Assembly: GCA_002917075.1 (NCBI GenBank)
Contig: NTMA01000055.1
Location: 186,001-250,000 of the forward strand
Source: Hawksworthiomyces lignivorus
Lineage: Eukaryota > Ascomycota > Sordariomycetes > Ophiostomatales > Ophiostomataceae
Direction of reading: 5' to 3'
Length of the DNA: 64,000 nt
How positions within the stretch are numbered: position 1 is the first letter of the stretch; the number at the start of each line of letters is the position of its first letter. Under the pieces are notes generated by a model. The model had not been told where the DNA came from. It saw nothing but the letters and a program-made list of their open reading frames with translations, and ran no database searches. Positions 15,414-27,894 of this stretch are shown piece by piece. A program made the position numbers and the translations under genes.

Positions 15414-16300
15414 ACAACATAGTGAATCGTACTGCCGCATATCGTACTTACAAAAATGTCTACCATGCCTGCCGCTGTGTCAATTCACTGACGCTCTCCT
15501 AAAACCACACCCTTCCTCCCCCCGCCCCACATATCTCGCTCCGCTCCTGGACAGCAGGGGTGCTCCCATCCCACAGCTGTTGAGACTTGCACGCCCCCTT
15601 CTTGCACCCCTCCTCTTCTCCGTTGCACCCTTTTCCCTTCCCTTCCCCTGTCCTAATGTGTCATTGACGAGAACCTTTCCCAGCGGCAGCCGCCCACCTA
15701 CCAATCTCTATTTCTTATTTTTTCATTATTTTTTGCCCACTTTCTCCCTACCTTGTCCTAGCTGGGCTGAGTTCGTCGGAGCTGTTGCTGCAGGTGGGTT
15801 TCGTCAACTCTGTCTCCGTTTTTCTATTTTGTTGGTCCGTTCACAGCTTGCGGATGACTAGAAAGAGAAGCAGAGCCAATGTAGCATAGTCTGCAAGAAG
15901 TACGTATCAATACTTTATTCGTACACCTACTTTTTGTGAGCAATCTGCATGTGGACATCTCCATTTATTTCACCCCGAAAAACATGCTTGCCTGTTATTA
16001 TTCTGCGTCACCTCTTCATCTTGTCGTCGAAGTGGTCCTGGCTCAGCTACCATGGCCTGTAGATTTTCTTCGACTATCTGAACATCGCATGAGACTGGCA
16101 GTATGCTTAGTTTCTATTTATGCCTGTATAAACTACGGAGTAGTATGCTCGCTGCAACGAATGGAAGCCGTCTTGCTCCAAGTCTGCTGTCTACCTGCTT
16201 CTCAGGCGCCTCGTCATGGCATGGTTTCCTCCAGCTCTATTTAGACGTCAGAGAGAGAGATCGATGCCTCGTCCGTAAATTAGCACACATTCTTCTTTGT

Positions 16301-17997
16301 TTTATGTAGTACGGAAATAGAACACAATTCATTACACAACGCCTCCCCCTCTCCCTGGCCGCCCGCCGCTTCTTGTTTCTGAATGTTTTACTGTGAGCTC
16401 CTCGGCAAAACCCTAAAACTGCCTGTCTCTCCTGGTTGCTTCCCTCTTTTCACATACCGCCAGTTTTGCTGTCTGGCGTACAAGTAGTTAGATGGAACGC
16501 CAGATCCCCAATGAAATAGGGAAAGTCTTTAGCACCTGAAAAAAAGCACGCACCCGGCGTGGCCTAAAGATCCCAATGACAGCAAGGCATGCAGCGCCCG
16601 TCCTCGTATCACGCTAGCTAGTTTGGCACGGCGCCCGCCTCCCTCGCTCGCCTACGCCCTTCTTCGTTCAGCCTTTTTTAGTTTGTTCTTGAGTTTCTAG
16701 TGCTTCCTCCCTGTCCGTTGGTCTGGTTGTCGGCGCTTTTATTTTATTTTATTTTATTTTATTTATTTCACTTTCCCTCTTCTGTTTTTGTTTTTATTTA
16801 TGACTACTAGTATTGGTATTATTTTCTGCTTTCCCAGCTGATCGGGTCCTGTCCGACCTGCCTACTACGTACGTCTTCAACCATTTTCTCCATCGAACCA
16901 GAGTCCGCAGCTGAGCCGTCCTCAGGACGTTCGTTATATCCCACCACTACCACCACATCCCCTTCCTCCTCCTACTCCTCCGTACTCCCTCCTCTATCAA
17001 AGGCAACATCAGCTTATTGTTTTAATTGTTGCCTTTGTGTCTGCTTCCTCACCTGTCGTCTGTCTCTATTCTCCATTCATTCTTGCTGTAGTGCTCTGCT
17101 ATTAGCCAGGATCGAATCTTTTCTTCTCCCTCTTCCCCTTTCTTCTTTCTCTTCTTTTGTTTATTTTTTTTTGTTAAGGAAAAAAAAAGGCATATCCTCC
17201 TACCTCGGCCTACATGTAACATTTCTTTTTATTTTCTCTTCTTCTAGAATCCTAGTAACGTCTTATTTGCACTTGCTTTTTGTTTTATTTCGGACTTCCT
17301 TACTCGTATACTTTGTTCTATTCCCTAACGATTCCTTGCATTCTGTTTTTGTTCTAGTTTTCTCTCTTTCCCCAATCCTAGTAGGGCTCCTACTTCGCCA
17401 GTTTTTGTTTTGCCTCCACTACACTGTCTCCGTACCCTCTACTACCCTCGCATCCACACAGCTTCTGCATGCCTTTCTCTGCCTCACATTCTCGCGAAGG
17501 AACTCAGGTCGGGCTCGTTTGAACGTCGCCGCCGTAAAGCTATGATTCGGCATCTTACGTAGTGGCGACAAAAACCCTATCTCCCCGACCCCTCGCACGA
17601 CCAACGCCTCTGAGCTTCGCGTCCCTGACGTCTTCTCTAAAGGCACGAACTGGGATACCTACCAACCGCCTCCATACTTCCTCTTCCCTTGTACCCCTTT
17701 CCCAGGTCCTTTCGGGTGCGTCTAGTGCTAGACCGAGGAACTATCTATTCCCCCCCTTATATTTTATATAATATCCTGGAACCTCTTGTCAACTTCGCCT
17801 TCCCCCAACCTTGAGTTCTTTGTCTCTTTCTCCAACACCCTTGTTCAGCTGGGTTTACTCGGAGCTTCTCTCTTGTGGCAAAGCACAAACGTGACTAGAC
17901 ACGTCGTCTGCCTCGTTTCGCCTTTACAATTCTACAACAGCACCAAGGTCTGAACAAACAAACACCCCTCGGCTGGAAGCACATACATCTTAGAGCC
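16301..17997 (+). promoter_or_regulatory. Long pyrimidine-rich upstream region of the C2H2 gene
   Basis: The 1.7 kb before the ATG at 17998 is strongly C/T-rich on the plus strand. It contains an (ATTTT)n run near 16741-16768 and many CTTTC/CCTCC tracts, typical of promoters and long 5' leaders of regulatory genes in filamentous fungi. If transcription starts far upstream, the leader would carry upstream ATGs: an ATG-TAA start-stop at 17214-17219 and a six-codon frame at 17542-17562. No TATA box or transcription start can be assigned. The final context GCCATGG at 17998 is a strong initiation context. Confidence 0.45.
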
Positions 17998-20049
17998 ATG
18001 GAGATCCCTCGCTGTGCCCCTCGCAGCCAGGGCGGCGGCGGCGGCCTGCCTTCTATATACATAGACGACAATGGGCCGTCCAGACCATTTCACGACATGG
18101 GCCGGTCACCCTTCTCGTCCTCCTTCTCTCCAGCCATTGCCTCGAACCCTATGTCGATTCCCAACACCTCCGACGATTACCGTGCCCCCCCCCCCTTACC
18201 ACCACCACGCGTTGTCCCTGTGAACGGCCCCATGTCTAGGGCGGCAGAAGAATACCGGCAGCGAGAGCTGGAGACTGTGGAGGAGCTGCCAAACTACAAG
18301 ACGCGGATAGACAGAGACGAAGGATACCACTCGATGGAGTCGAGGAGTCGGGATTCGTTCACGTCCGCCAAGTTTGGCCTGCACCACGACCACTACCAGT
18401 TCAAGTCGAGCGCCGACGCATATGACAACTCGCTGCTCAAGAAGCTGGACATGCGGAGGACACTGGACAACCGGTCACCTCCGCGGCACAATGGTTTGAG
18501 CGCGTCTGCCCGGGAACCTCTGCGGCCCATGGACCGCTTTCCCTCGCTCCAGCCGCTGTCCCTGCCCACGCGGATGAAGCAGCAGCACGGCCCGCAGCTG
18601 CTCGACTCCCCGAACCGCTACACCGAGACCCCGATGCACTCTGCCGTATCACCTCGAAGCACGCCGTTTAGCCACTACTCCGGCGACTACCGGTCACCAA
18701 AAGAGATGGGAGACTACGACCGGTCGCCCAGCGCCCGGACGCGAAGGACAAACAGCAGCTCTCTGCCAGACGAGGCAGGGAGCAACGACCTGATGGAGGA
18801 CGACACCAGCTTTACCATGGAGGAGACGGGCCGGCTGCAGGACTTCCACATTGACAGCGCGGTTTCGCGAGGCGGCATAGCCGGGGACTACCATGCGGCC
18901 GGGCAGAAACGCCGAGCGTCATCACCGCCGGGCGGCGACGAGCCCCCGCTGCCGCTGTACAACATGACCTCGAGCGAGCACCTGCGCTGGCGCGAGGGCG
19001 TCTCCCGCGGGTCGCCTGCTCCGCGGCTCAGCGGAAGCGCCCAGGACGCCGCGTCCATGTCGCCGGCCGGCCGGACGGCCCCGTACAGCGCCAGCCTCTC
19101 GCCCGCCGCCACCAGCGTCACGAGCAACGGCATGTCTTTTGGCGGTGCGAGCCGGCGGTCGCCTGGGACGGGCCTCCCCAGCGCGGGCGGCATGTCGCCG
19201 ACGGACACGACGACGACGACGTCGACGAGCGCCTGCACGTCGCCCTTTGCCGCCTCGATCCCCCTCACCATCTCGCCGCGGCTGGCCGTGACCCGCACGC
19301 CGCACCACCGCACGCTGGGCGACCAGGCCCGCACGCTCGCATCGCCTACGCGCAGGGCGCCGGACATGGTCAAGTCCACAGGGCTGCTCAAGCGGTCCGA
19401 CTTTTTCATGTGCGACTGCTGCCCCAAGAAGCCCAAGAAGTTTGAGTCGGAAGAACAGCTTCGGTAAGTCGATTGTTGGCTACAGCGCCAGCGCGTGTAT
19501 TGCTAGCGCACATGATCTTTTTATTTGCGAATTTATATACGTTTACTTGGCAGATTTGATTTACTGACGATATGCAAATTGGACAGAGCACACGAGATGG
19601 AGAAGCAGTACGAGTGCAACTTCTGCGGAAACCGGTTTAAGAACAAGAACGAAGCCGAGCGGCACCAGAACTCGCTGCACGTGCGGCGGCACAGCTGGTC
19701 GTGCGCGGCCCTGTCCAGCTACGACCGAGCCTTCCACGAGAGCACTTTCCGACCCGGCGAGGCCGACACGTGCGGCTACTGCGGCGAAGAGTTTGCGCGC
19801 AGCGGCTTCGCAGCCGGACGGCCCGACTCAGGGTCGCGTCACACCACCGAGCAGGACTGGGACGACCGTATACGTCACCTGCAAGACGTGCACAAGTTCC
19901 GCGAGTGCAACGCCAGCAAAAAATTCTTCCGGGCGGACCATTTTCGCCAGCATCTCAAGCACAGCCACGCAGGCACCAGTGGCAAGTGGACCAACATGTT
20001 AGAGAACGCGTGTATGATGGAAGAGGAGCCGCCACTGCCGATGCGGTGA
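17998..20049 (+). CDS. C2H2 zinc-finger protein (putative transcription factor)
   Basis: Two exons, 17998-19463 and 19587-20049, give 642 residues. The intron has GTAAGT at its start, CTGAC near 19564 and ends ACAG. Translation across the junction restores a finger region. Residues 1-460 are low-complexity, rich in Ser/Pro/Arg, with no fold I recognise. Zinc ligands lie at the C-terminus: C472/C475 with H491, a classical finger C499-x2-C502-x12-H515-x4-H520, then C551/C554 paired with H586/H591 over a long spacer, and C596 with H607/H611/H614/H616. The closing stretch around residues 616-630 (HAGTSGKWTNMLENAC) recurs in a family of ascomycete C2H2 proteins known to me only as uncharacterised regulators. 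Nuclear DNA binding is inferred. The first finger lacks a well-spaced second histidine. Confidence 0.85.
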
Positions 20050-21291
20050 GTGGGCCGACAAGTCAACATACAAAACAGCTAAGCAGCTTGATAGAAGGGT
20101 TCGGGTTTTTTTTTTGTCTCTATGGTTTTGGGTCGGGTTTGTATGTTTTGGGTTTATATTTTGTTCATTGGTTTTTGCGCATACTCATTATCATTTTTGT
20201 GTTTCACTTCCTCTACTCCAGCTTGGTCCGTCTTAACGGAGGGCTCGTCATTTACTTCACTGAATCGTCATTGGCCGATTCGTTTCCTGTTGGTGACTTT
20301 CTACTATTGCAAATCGGAACAGTCGGTGTTTTGTTAATGTCTCTTTTTTTTTTTTACAATGTTTTTATTTTTTGGTTTTATTCTCTTCGGTGGGTGGTGG
20401 ACGAGGAGATCGAAACGGGTCTAGGAAAAAGCTGAAGACGTTGAAAAATTTGCGGATATGAGGCACGACTTTACTTAGCTGAACTCTTGATGAAACCACG
20501 AGTTCAAATGACCAGAAAAGAAAATTATTTTCAATATTCAAATCGCAGTGCTGTCCAATGTGATGCTCCGCAGTGGTCGCCAAAAGTGCGAAAAGGCCGA
20601 ATGCACGTCGTGTCATGTCAATAAAGCCCGCACTGCATCCCCACAAGTCATTCCTGGCGCAAAGCTGAAGTTTGATTCCATACTGTCACTAAACGAGAAT
20701 GAAAAACAGATCGTGTCAGCCTCGCTCTAGCGAGCTACTGGTAATGCTGATAAATTTGAGACTTCTCATGACTTATTTTTAGTGAGAGTGCAATATTTAA
20801 CGTAACCACAAAATTGGAGAAGCGCTATCCTCTAGCAGTGGTCCGCACCAACAGCCCCCATAGCGTATATGGCATGATGGTCGCATTCGTTAAAGCCTAA
20901 TAACGCAAATAAAGACCCAGAACGGAAGTTCTTCGCATCACTGACGTCGGCCGTCCCGTTGTGGCTTTTCAGAGGGACCACCGGCCTGAATCGTTTGGTT
21001 GCGGAACCCTTTCCGCGCTGAGAGGAGAAGCCTTAGGAGGTTAGGAGGCCAGTAAGCCACTGGGTCGTAGGCAAGTTCAACCACGTGGAAGTGCAGACCG
21101 CCCTTAGGGGGGGTAAGGCTGCCTGAATCAAAATGACACACAGCACGGGGCTGCCGTAGGGCGGTCAATGAGCAAATTGACGGCAAAATTTTTCATCAAT
21201 TTTTCTCCACCGATAAGGGATGTGCTATTCTGCAATCGTTGGGCTGGTCCCTGTGTGATTCAACATGCACAGGCCGCCTTAAACTGCCACC
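20050..21291. other. Intergenic, 3' region of C2H2 gene and 5' region of YVH1
   Basis: T-rich runs at 20105-20114 and 20343-20355 follow the C2H2 stop and may be part of its 3' untranslated region. I see no gene in the remainder. The YVH1 ATG has a good CACCATGC context. Confidence 0.5.
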
Positions 21292-22597
21292 ATGCCTCTC
21301 AATAGAATACCTGGAGATGACAACCTTTACATAGGAAGGTAAGTGTTTTATTTGTGGGTCTTCTATACTTCAGCTTGCCTGAGCCAAACTGTCCCTAACC
21401 AACAGCGCATTCATCGTCGGTCAACCCAAACTCTTAGCCAGCCACAGCATCTCTCACATTCTCTCTGTTCTGCAGTACACTGAGCGCGAGAAGGCGCAGC
21501 ACGCAGAGGCTGGAGACGCGTCGATTCAGCGCGAGTACGTAGACGTTGACGATGTAGAAGAGGAAGACCTCCTGGTGCACTTTCCGCGCATTGTGCGCTT
21601 CATCGACGCCGGGCTGCGGTCCCCCGGCCGGCCTCCAGCAGCCGGGGTTCCCGCAGCCAGCGTCGGCGGCCGTGATGATGCGGGCGCCACAGAAAACGAG
21701 GATATTCAGGTGGTCGAGACGCCCGCTGGCGGCGCGGTCTACGTCCACTGCGCCATGGGCAAGTCCCGCTCAGCCACAGCCGTGATCGCCTTCCTTCTGT
21801 GGAAGCACCCGTCGCGGTTTAGCGGCGGCGGCGGCGAGAAGACAGGCGGCCGAACGACAGGCAGCTCGTACCATGCTCTGGTTGCCGAAGCGGCCGTCCA
21901 GCGCGCCCTCGCCCTGATCCGCGAGGCACGCCCGTTTGTCGAGCCCAACCCGGGCTTCATGCGGCAGCTCGCCCTCTGGTGGACCATGGGCTGCCCCGCG
22001 GATGCCGACGACGCGGTCGAGCGCCACCCGGTCTACCAGCGCTGGCTGTACCAGAAAGACGTCGAAGAGAGCACGCGCATCGGGCGGGCCCCGGAGCGGC
22101 TGTGGTTTGGCGACGAGGCCCGGGCAGCCGCCGGCGGCGCCAGCGGCGAAGAAGGTTCGTCGGCAGGGCACGGCGGGGCCGAAGCGGGAGGCAAGTCTGT
22201 CCAGCTGCGCTGCAAAAAGTGCCGGCAGATGCTGGCGGGCTCGTCGTTCATCATCCCGCACAACCAGACGTCCGCCGCGCCTGGCAAGGCTGGCTGCCCG
22301 CACTACTTTGTCGAGCCCCTGTCGTGGATGCGCCCCGTGCTCGAGGAAGGCGCGCTGGACGGCCGGCTGGTCTGCCCCAACGCCAAGTGCGGCGCGTCCG
22401 TCGGCCGGTACTCTTGGCAAGGATTCAAGTGCACCTGCCGCGAGTGGGTCTGCCCGGCCTTCTCGCTGCAGCAGAGCAAAGTGGACCAGATACTTGTTGA
22501 AGACAGAAGGGCGCCAAGCGCGCTTGCTGGAGGTGCTCCGTTCAACATCCGTCTTCCGCCGGGTGCCAGGGGCCAGACCAAGGTGGAAAACCTGTGA
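21292..22597 (+). CDS. YVH1: Dual-specificity phosphatase Yvh1 (60S ribosome maturation)
   Basis: Two exons, 21292-21338 and 21406-22597, encode 412 residues. The 67-nt intron has GTAAGT, CTAAC and ends ACAG; the junction rebuilds NLYIGSAFIVG, the usual start of a dual-specificity phosphatase fold. The signature HCAMGKSRS lies at residues 130-138, with nucleophile C131. The C-terminal part carries the family's zinc-binding module: C285/C288, C313/H315, C339/C344, C358/C360 and C365. In yeast, Yvh1 helps release Mrt4 from pre-60S particles through this zinc domain, and the phosphatase activity is dispensable; that is family knowledge. A low-complexity Gly/Ala insertion sits between fold and active site (about residues 75-115). 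The protein should act in nucleus and cytoplasm. Confidence 0.92.
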
Positions 22598-25500
22598 CCC
22601 AGATAAAAACCAAGAAAGTAAAAATACGAAATAAGAAATAAGATCAAAAAACTTACGACGGCCTTCCCCTCATTCTTCTGGCCGTTGTGAATACTATTTC
22701 GGCTAGACCTTCTCACTGGCAATTCGACCGTTTCATTCTTCATGGTTCAGTGCCTTCACCTGTCTCTCAGTATGCAGCCAATGCCCGGATCTCCTCGCGA
22801 AGGCTGTAAGATATTCGGACAAGCGTGCGATTCGCTGCCAGCCCCTGTCACCAGATTCGTAATGCGTAATGCTTAAACGTAACGTCGTATCTCATTGCGC
22901 TGACGATATTATATGAGCTCGGGCTTTGCTTTCGCGAAGTCTTGAACGCAAAACCATGAAAATCTCAAAAAGGAGACAAAACAAGTAGTCCCACTCGCAG
23001 TGGAAACCGATATCTGGTGAGCTTTCTCACCTATCTACAGCACATCCTTAGTCGGCTCCGTCCAGTTGGATCCGTAAGGGTCATATAGCGTGGTCCTTGC
23101 ACATATGCCAATCGCCAAGTCTGGACATTGTCATCTTTTAGCCTCCGTGCCATCTACACGAAGCATCCGATAGGCGAATCGGAGCTGCTTAGGCAATGTT
23201 ATCGATTTACTTGTATTCACTGAACTGGGCAATATTGTTTTAGGGCTTACTGGGGAAGAAGGTAACCACTCGGTCTCACTCGCGAACTCCGAATATGACT
23301 CAAGTCGAATGGGAGCTCGTTTTCTTAAATAGGAAGACACCCCCGTCCCGAAGCATCCGATATTATTCCGAAACGTTCATCGACGGGGACCTACGTAACC
23401 TACTTTGACAAAGATAAAAAAACATGCGCAGACAGATATCCATGCAAAATACAACATACAAGTATGCAGCTTCCCGAATAATCGACCCTCCGAACGGCGT
23501 CTCCGTCTTAGACATGCAGTTGAAAGCCGGTGGTTCGCTGCCTGATCCTTGGCAGACCGGTTGCTTGTTTGCAGTAGCACATCCCCTCTCTCTCTAGAAC
23601 TTGAGAACGATTGTGGGAAAATGCCGTTTTCCACAAATACGTCTCTCAGCCAATAGGACGGCGGCATATTATACGGAATGGAAAGCCTTACGACGTTGTA
23701 CAAGGTTTTACCACACGCCAAGAAGCGAAACGAAAAGACCGAATAAAGGACATAATCGTGTGTCTAGTCGTTACCAAATTTTCGGCCAAATTAAGTATAT
23801 TTCTACAATCGGGATACAGGCATAGGTGCTCCAGAGCCGATCATAACCACGGATACAATCCGCTTACGAAACCCTCCCGGCCGAGTGCTGATCCTAGGAA
23901 TGGAAATTAAGGGGCAGTTTTGAGCGGAGAATGACCCCATTCTTTCAGTGCGAGGAATGGAATACGATCGTATCGCGTGAGCTCTATGAAGCACACCGTA
24001 GTTAATAATATGGGGCTAAGCAACCGGTTTTCAACGGTCGCTACTCCATACAGGGTTTTCGGGCTCGGTGTGGCTTTTTGATGCCCTGGCTGGTCTGTGC
24101 TTAGTATATTCGTATACCATGTATATAGCAACTATCTGGACCGTGTTCAGTCCGTATTTTTGGGTTAATTTGTGTTTTGAGCCTTGCTACCCGAACGGAT
24201 ACGTCTTGGCTGTCTTCGGGTGTGGCATTCGAAAGTATGCTTACAAACACGACGGAAGCGCACTCCAATCCTCCAAAGGACCGGCACAAGTGCAGCTTGA
24301 GCTACGCTTATAGTTGAAAAGACGGATACATCTGAAGTATGATAGGTTGGGGCAATAACCCAATCGAAAACCTGTAAAACGGAGCCTCTGGATCCCTGGC
24401 CTGAACGGGTAAAGTATTTGTACAAGGAAGGACCTTTACCATATTTCGCATGCAGTCAGATGCAAGAAAGACATCTAGTTCTATAGGATGCAACACCAAA
24501 GTGTCATGCCAAGATTTATTCGCTTGCAGTCTCTTCCAAGCCGAGAGCGAGCAAAAACACAAGCGCTAGAGACAAGAGATGATGACTTGGCAATGCATGA
24601 TGCTAAGAGAGGGATGGGCGGTGACAAGACGCAGCTGTTTTGCCTTCAAAGTTGCAACCCGGTGGTCAAGCGGGCCGCTCTGGGTTTGCGACTTTAGCGT
24701 CTTACGTTACGTTCATGTACATGCAGGTGTGCAGCAGAAGGGCTTTTTCTTTCGTTCTGCCTCTGATGATGTAATGCAAAGGAAGCCCGAAGGAAGATTC
24801 TGTGGGTTGAAGGGGCCACTGGCGTGTAGGTTGGCGCCTTGTAGCAAGCCAGCCCTATCCTGCAATCGCTTTGGAGAAAAGGCTGTATTTTCATACCAAC
24901 CGCGCTTCCCCCCCAACTGGCATATCAAACTATCTGATCTTCTGATGCATGAGGACGAAAGAATCTGGTTTGTCCTTTTGCGAGACTTTTGCGTCTGACC
25001 TGTCTCCGTGCATTCTCCGATGCATGGGACGGCTGTAGTTTGGAGACGGTAAGCAGCAAGGCAAGCTAAAAAGTAAGCACTAGAGCACATTTGGGAGGGG
25101 GATGTAGGGCTTGCTGGAGGATTTCTTTCTAACCGCTCTTGACCGGATGAGAGGAAGGGGGTGTGTGTGTGTGTGTTTTCAAAGGATTTCTGCTGTTAGT
25201 GGCTCCAGAGCGGGATGCCATATCGAGTAGCTTTGGCGAGGTAAGCAAGTAGCAGTTAGATCGTGGAGCAGGGAAGTATCAGAGACCAGCCCCCAAGATT
25301 GCATTTTACATATTAAACTGCTTAGGTCAGAAACGACTAGCTGAACAGGGAAGCAGTTTCATCATTTTAAATTTTCCCGACGGAGGGTTTAGGCTTTGCG
25401 TTGGAATTCCTTTCTCGTAGGATCGTTGGTCTGACAGGGAGCCCACAAACGGCCTCGCAGATGTCTAGCAGCCAACCCACATGTAACTGTAAGCCAGGTA

Positions 25501-26189
25501 TCCAGCGCACGAGAGATTAGGCGATGTCGGAGTGTCACCGCCCTGGAGAAGATGTGCCCTTATCCATGGTCAGGTGTCAGGAGTGGGAATGCAAAGGATC
25601 GTGAGGAGAGGCATCCCTCGCGGCAAAGACGGTAACATTACACAAATGTAGGTCGGCGAACATGGGATAAAACGGAAGAGCAAAACGGAGCCTTGCCTAG
25701 ACATGAGAATGCTGAACTCAGTACTCGCAGTTGCTCGGCTGCGGGTGAACCCATATCCAGCAAGAACTCTCCTGTGAGGAAATCTTCGGCCCCGGCCCGC
25801 AAGCTTGTTGGATGCTACCATGAAGACAGCATCTTGTCCTGCTACAGCTTGCATCTTAGGATTTGCTTTTGCGTTTGCCTCTCTGTTTCCATTCTAATAA
25901 CATCTCTTGCTCTATGTGACCGTATCATAGCTTCAATGCCAATCCAAAACAATCATCCGTAGCCATATTTGACGTAGCGACAAGAAACCCGCCAGGGAAA
26001 CATAATGTACAGATCCGCACAGTCCCGCAGCAAAAAAAAATCCCAGTGACGAAAAAGAGATTAAACCGAACATAAACATTCCGTGCCCGCAGCCACAAAC
26101 CCGTCATTCGCCTTTTTATGATCAACCATCGCGGACATGCTGCATTGCTGTCCCCGTCCTTCTGCTCCGACTGTGCTGCTCCTCCCTTC
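22598..26189. other. Intergenic region, no gene seen
   Basis: 3.6 kb with only short overlapping frames and no recognisable product. A (GT)n run lies near 25160-25175. The last few hundred bases are presumably the 3' side of RTT106, which is transcribed towards this region. Confidence 0.5.
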
Positions 26190-27894
26190 TCATTCCTCTT
26201 CTTCTCCTTCGTCTTCTCCTTGGGCCTCTGCCTCTCCGTCGTCTTCATCGTCGTCATCCCCCTCTCCCTCCTCGCCATCCTCGTCCTCGTCCTCTTCGCT
26301 GCTCTCTCCGGACCCGTCACTGTCTCCGTCGCTGCCTGGGTCGTAGTCTTCTTCCATCTCGTCTTCCTCGTCCTGCTGCTGCTGCTCGGCGCGCTGCAGC
26401 TCGGTCAGCCCGTCGTCCTCGTCGCCTTCGCCGGGCTGGCCTCCGTCCTTGGCATCGTCACCGTCGCCGTCACCGTCGCCGTCGCCGCCGCGGCCGCGCT
26501 TGCCGTCGCGGGCGTTCTCGGCCAGCTCGCGCTTGGCCTTGCGGCGCTCGGCCATGCTGCGGTCCTGCAGGCGGTGGCGGCGCACGTAGGACTCGTCGAT
26601 GCCGCCGTAGTCTTCCTGGTCGAGCATGCCGAACTCGACCTCGTCGGGGGCGTCGGCGCCGGTGTCGACCTCGACGGCGATGTTGAAGGTGCGCTGCAGC
26701 ACGTTGGTGTAGCTGACGGCGGCGACGCGGTCGAGCGGCAGGAACAGCAGCGGCTTCTTGAAGCCCCACAGGATGCCCGTGGGCAAGAAGAACAGGTAGC
26801 CGTCCTTGCTGCCGCGGAAGGCGCGCACGTGCACTGCCTTCTCGTTGGGACGGTACGCCTGGCGGGCGACGCTGTGGAAGACCTTGGGGTCGGTGCCGAC
26901 GACGCGCACGGGGGGCACGCGGCCGCCGGCCGCCGCGGCGTGCAGCTGGCCCTCGATCGCCCAGTGCAGCAGCGTGCTGTAGGCATCGGAGACGGACGCA
27001 GCCAGGTGGGCCGAGTTGCCGCCGATGGAGCCCGGCTTGGGCGCGGTGGCCGGCACGGTGAACATGAGGGGCTCGGCAGCCGCAGAGCCGTCCGCGGCCG
27101 GCGTCGGCGCCGCCTTGGAGAGCGAGGCCAGCGCCGTGCCGTACGGGAAGAGAACGTAGTTGTACTGCAGCTGAGCCTTGTCCGGGACGGGGACGTAGAA
27201 GACATGCTCTGCGAGAGAGGAAGACATTAGCGCCATTCATAACCGCAGTAGCATTCGTAACAAGTTCACATTTCTTGCGCATATTTCGGCTCTAAAGAAA
27301 ACAGCCGCAAAGCGTGGGGGGAACGGGCGACCCACCAATGTCTTTCCACGCATAGACGATGCCTGGCACAGGCGCAGTGGTGCCCGTCGCGCGGGCGTAC
27401 AGATACGACTTGGTAAAGCACAGGTCGAATTTTTTGCGCTGGGGCAGAGACAGCGAGATGTCTTTGATCTCGAGGAGCACCGGCTCCGCGGTCGCGGATG
27501 CTACGGCTCCGGCAACCCCCCCACTTGAGCTCGGTGCTGCGGCTGCCTGGCGCGCAGGCAGCGCTGTTCCGCTGTTATGCCCGTTTGTGCGTACGTCCGC
27601 CGCTCCGCTGCCGCCGTCACCACCTGCACCCTCGACTCGTCTTCGCTTGAGGCTCGGCTCGTCGTCCCGGGCCTGTAATTGCTCGTAGACATAGTTGGAA
27701 ATGTTGTTAAATAGGGCCACGCGATCGGGTGAGTCTGCGAAACCGCTCAATCATTAGTATCATGAAAACTTTGAAAAATCTGCAGAACCAGGTGCTGTTG
27801 TTTTCCTACCAGCTGCTCGCCGGATGCCCTCGACGAGGTCAGGGCGGGCCTGGAAGACGAGGCGTAGCCTCTCGGTATCGAGGCCCGCAGCCAT
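26190..27894 (-). CDS. RTT106: Histone chaperone Rtt106
   Basis: Three exons on the minus strand, 27894-27810, 27734-27336 and 27208-26190, encode 500 residues. Junctions are supported by frame and sense: the first joins a helix around residues 1-30 to a helix ending NYVYEQLQ, the second joins WKDI to EHVFYVPVP. Acceptors are CGCAG in both cases. The middle contains the double PH-like core of Rtt106, with motifs such as [21 protein letters not shown] and the later histone-family segment FNIAVEV. Roughly the last 110 residues are an acidic Asp/Glu/Gly tail that is very repetitive at DNA level. Family knowledge: it binds H3-H4 acetylated on H3K56 and deposits it during replication, heterochromatin silencing and histone gene control. 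It lies in tandem with ARG4, 746 bp apart. Confidence 0.92.

Larger units (their letters stand above)
1..16300. other. Gene-poor region, no supportable gene
   Basis: About 16 kb in which I find no reading frame with a recognisable domain, no convincing exon chain and no RNA gene. Open frames are short (at most about 140 codons), overlap on both strands and often lack an ATG. Base composition is visibly more AT-rich than in the genes to the right, above all in 1-1400. Visible structure is limited to simple sequence: an ATT/ATTTT microsatellite near 10303-10349, a T-run followed by an A-run near 6757-6773, pyrimidine tracts near 13250-13310, and a 7-bp tandem repeat at 15394-15413. Degenerate transposon DNA, a long regulatory region or a subtelomere-like block are all possible; the sequence alone does not decide. 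Confidence 0.6.

Noticed and set aside
20046..20080. GTGAGT overlapping the stop codon of the C2H2 gene, suggesting another intron
   Set aside because: Using the nearest acceptor (CAAAACAG, 20078) gives CGC then TAA, so the protein would be unchanged. A later acceptor leads into an implausible hydrophobic tail.
26118..27230. 370-codon plus-strand open frame opposite RTT106
   Set aside because: Antisense shadow of the acidic-tail and PH-domain coding sequence; it has no domain of its own.
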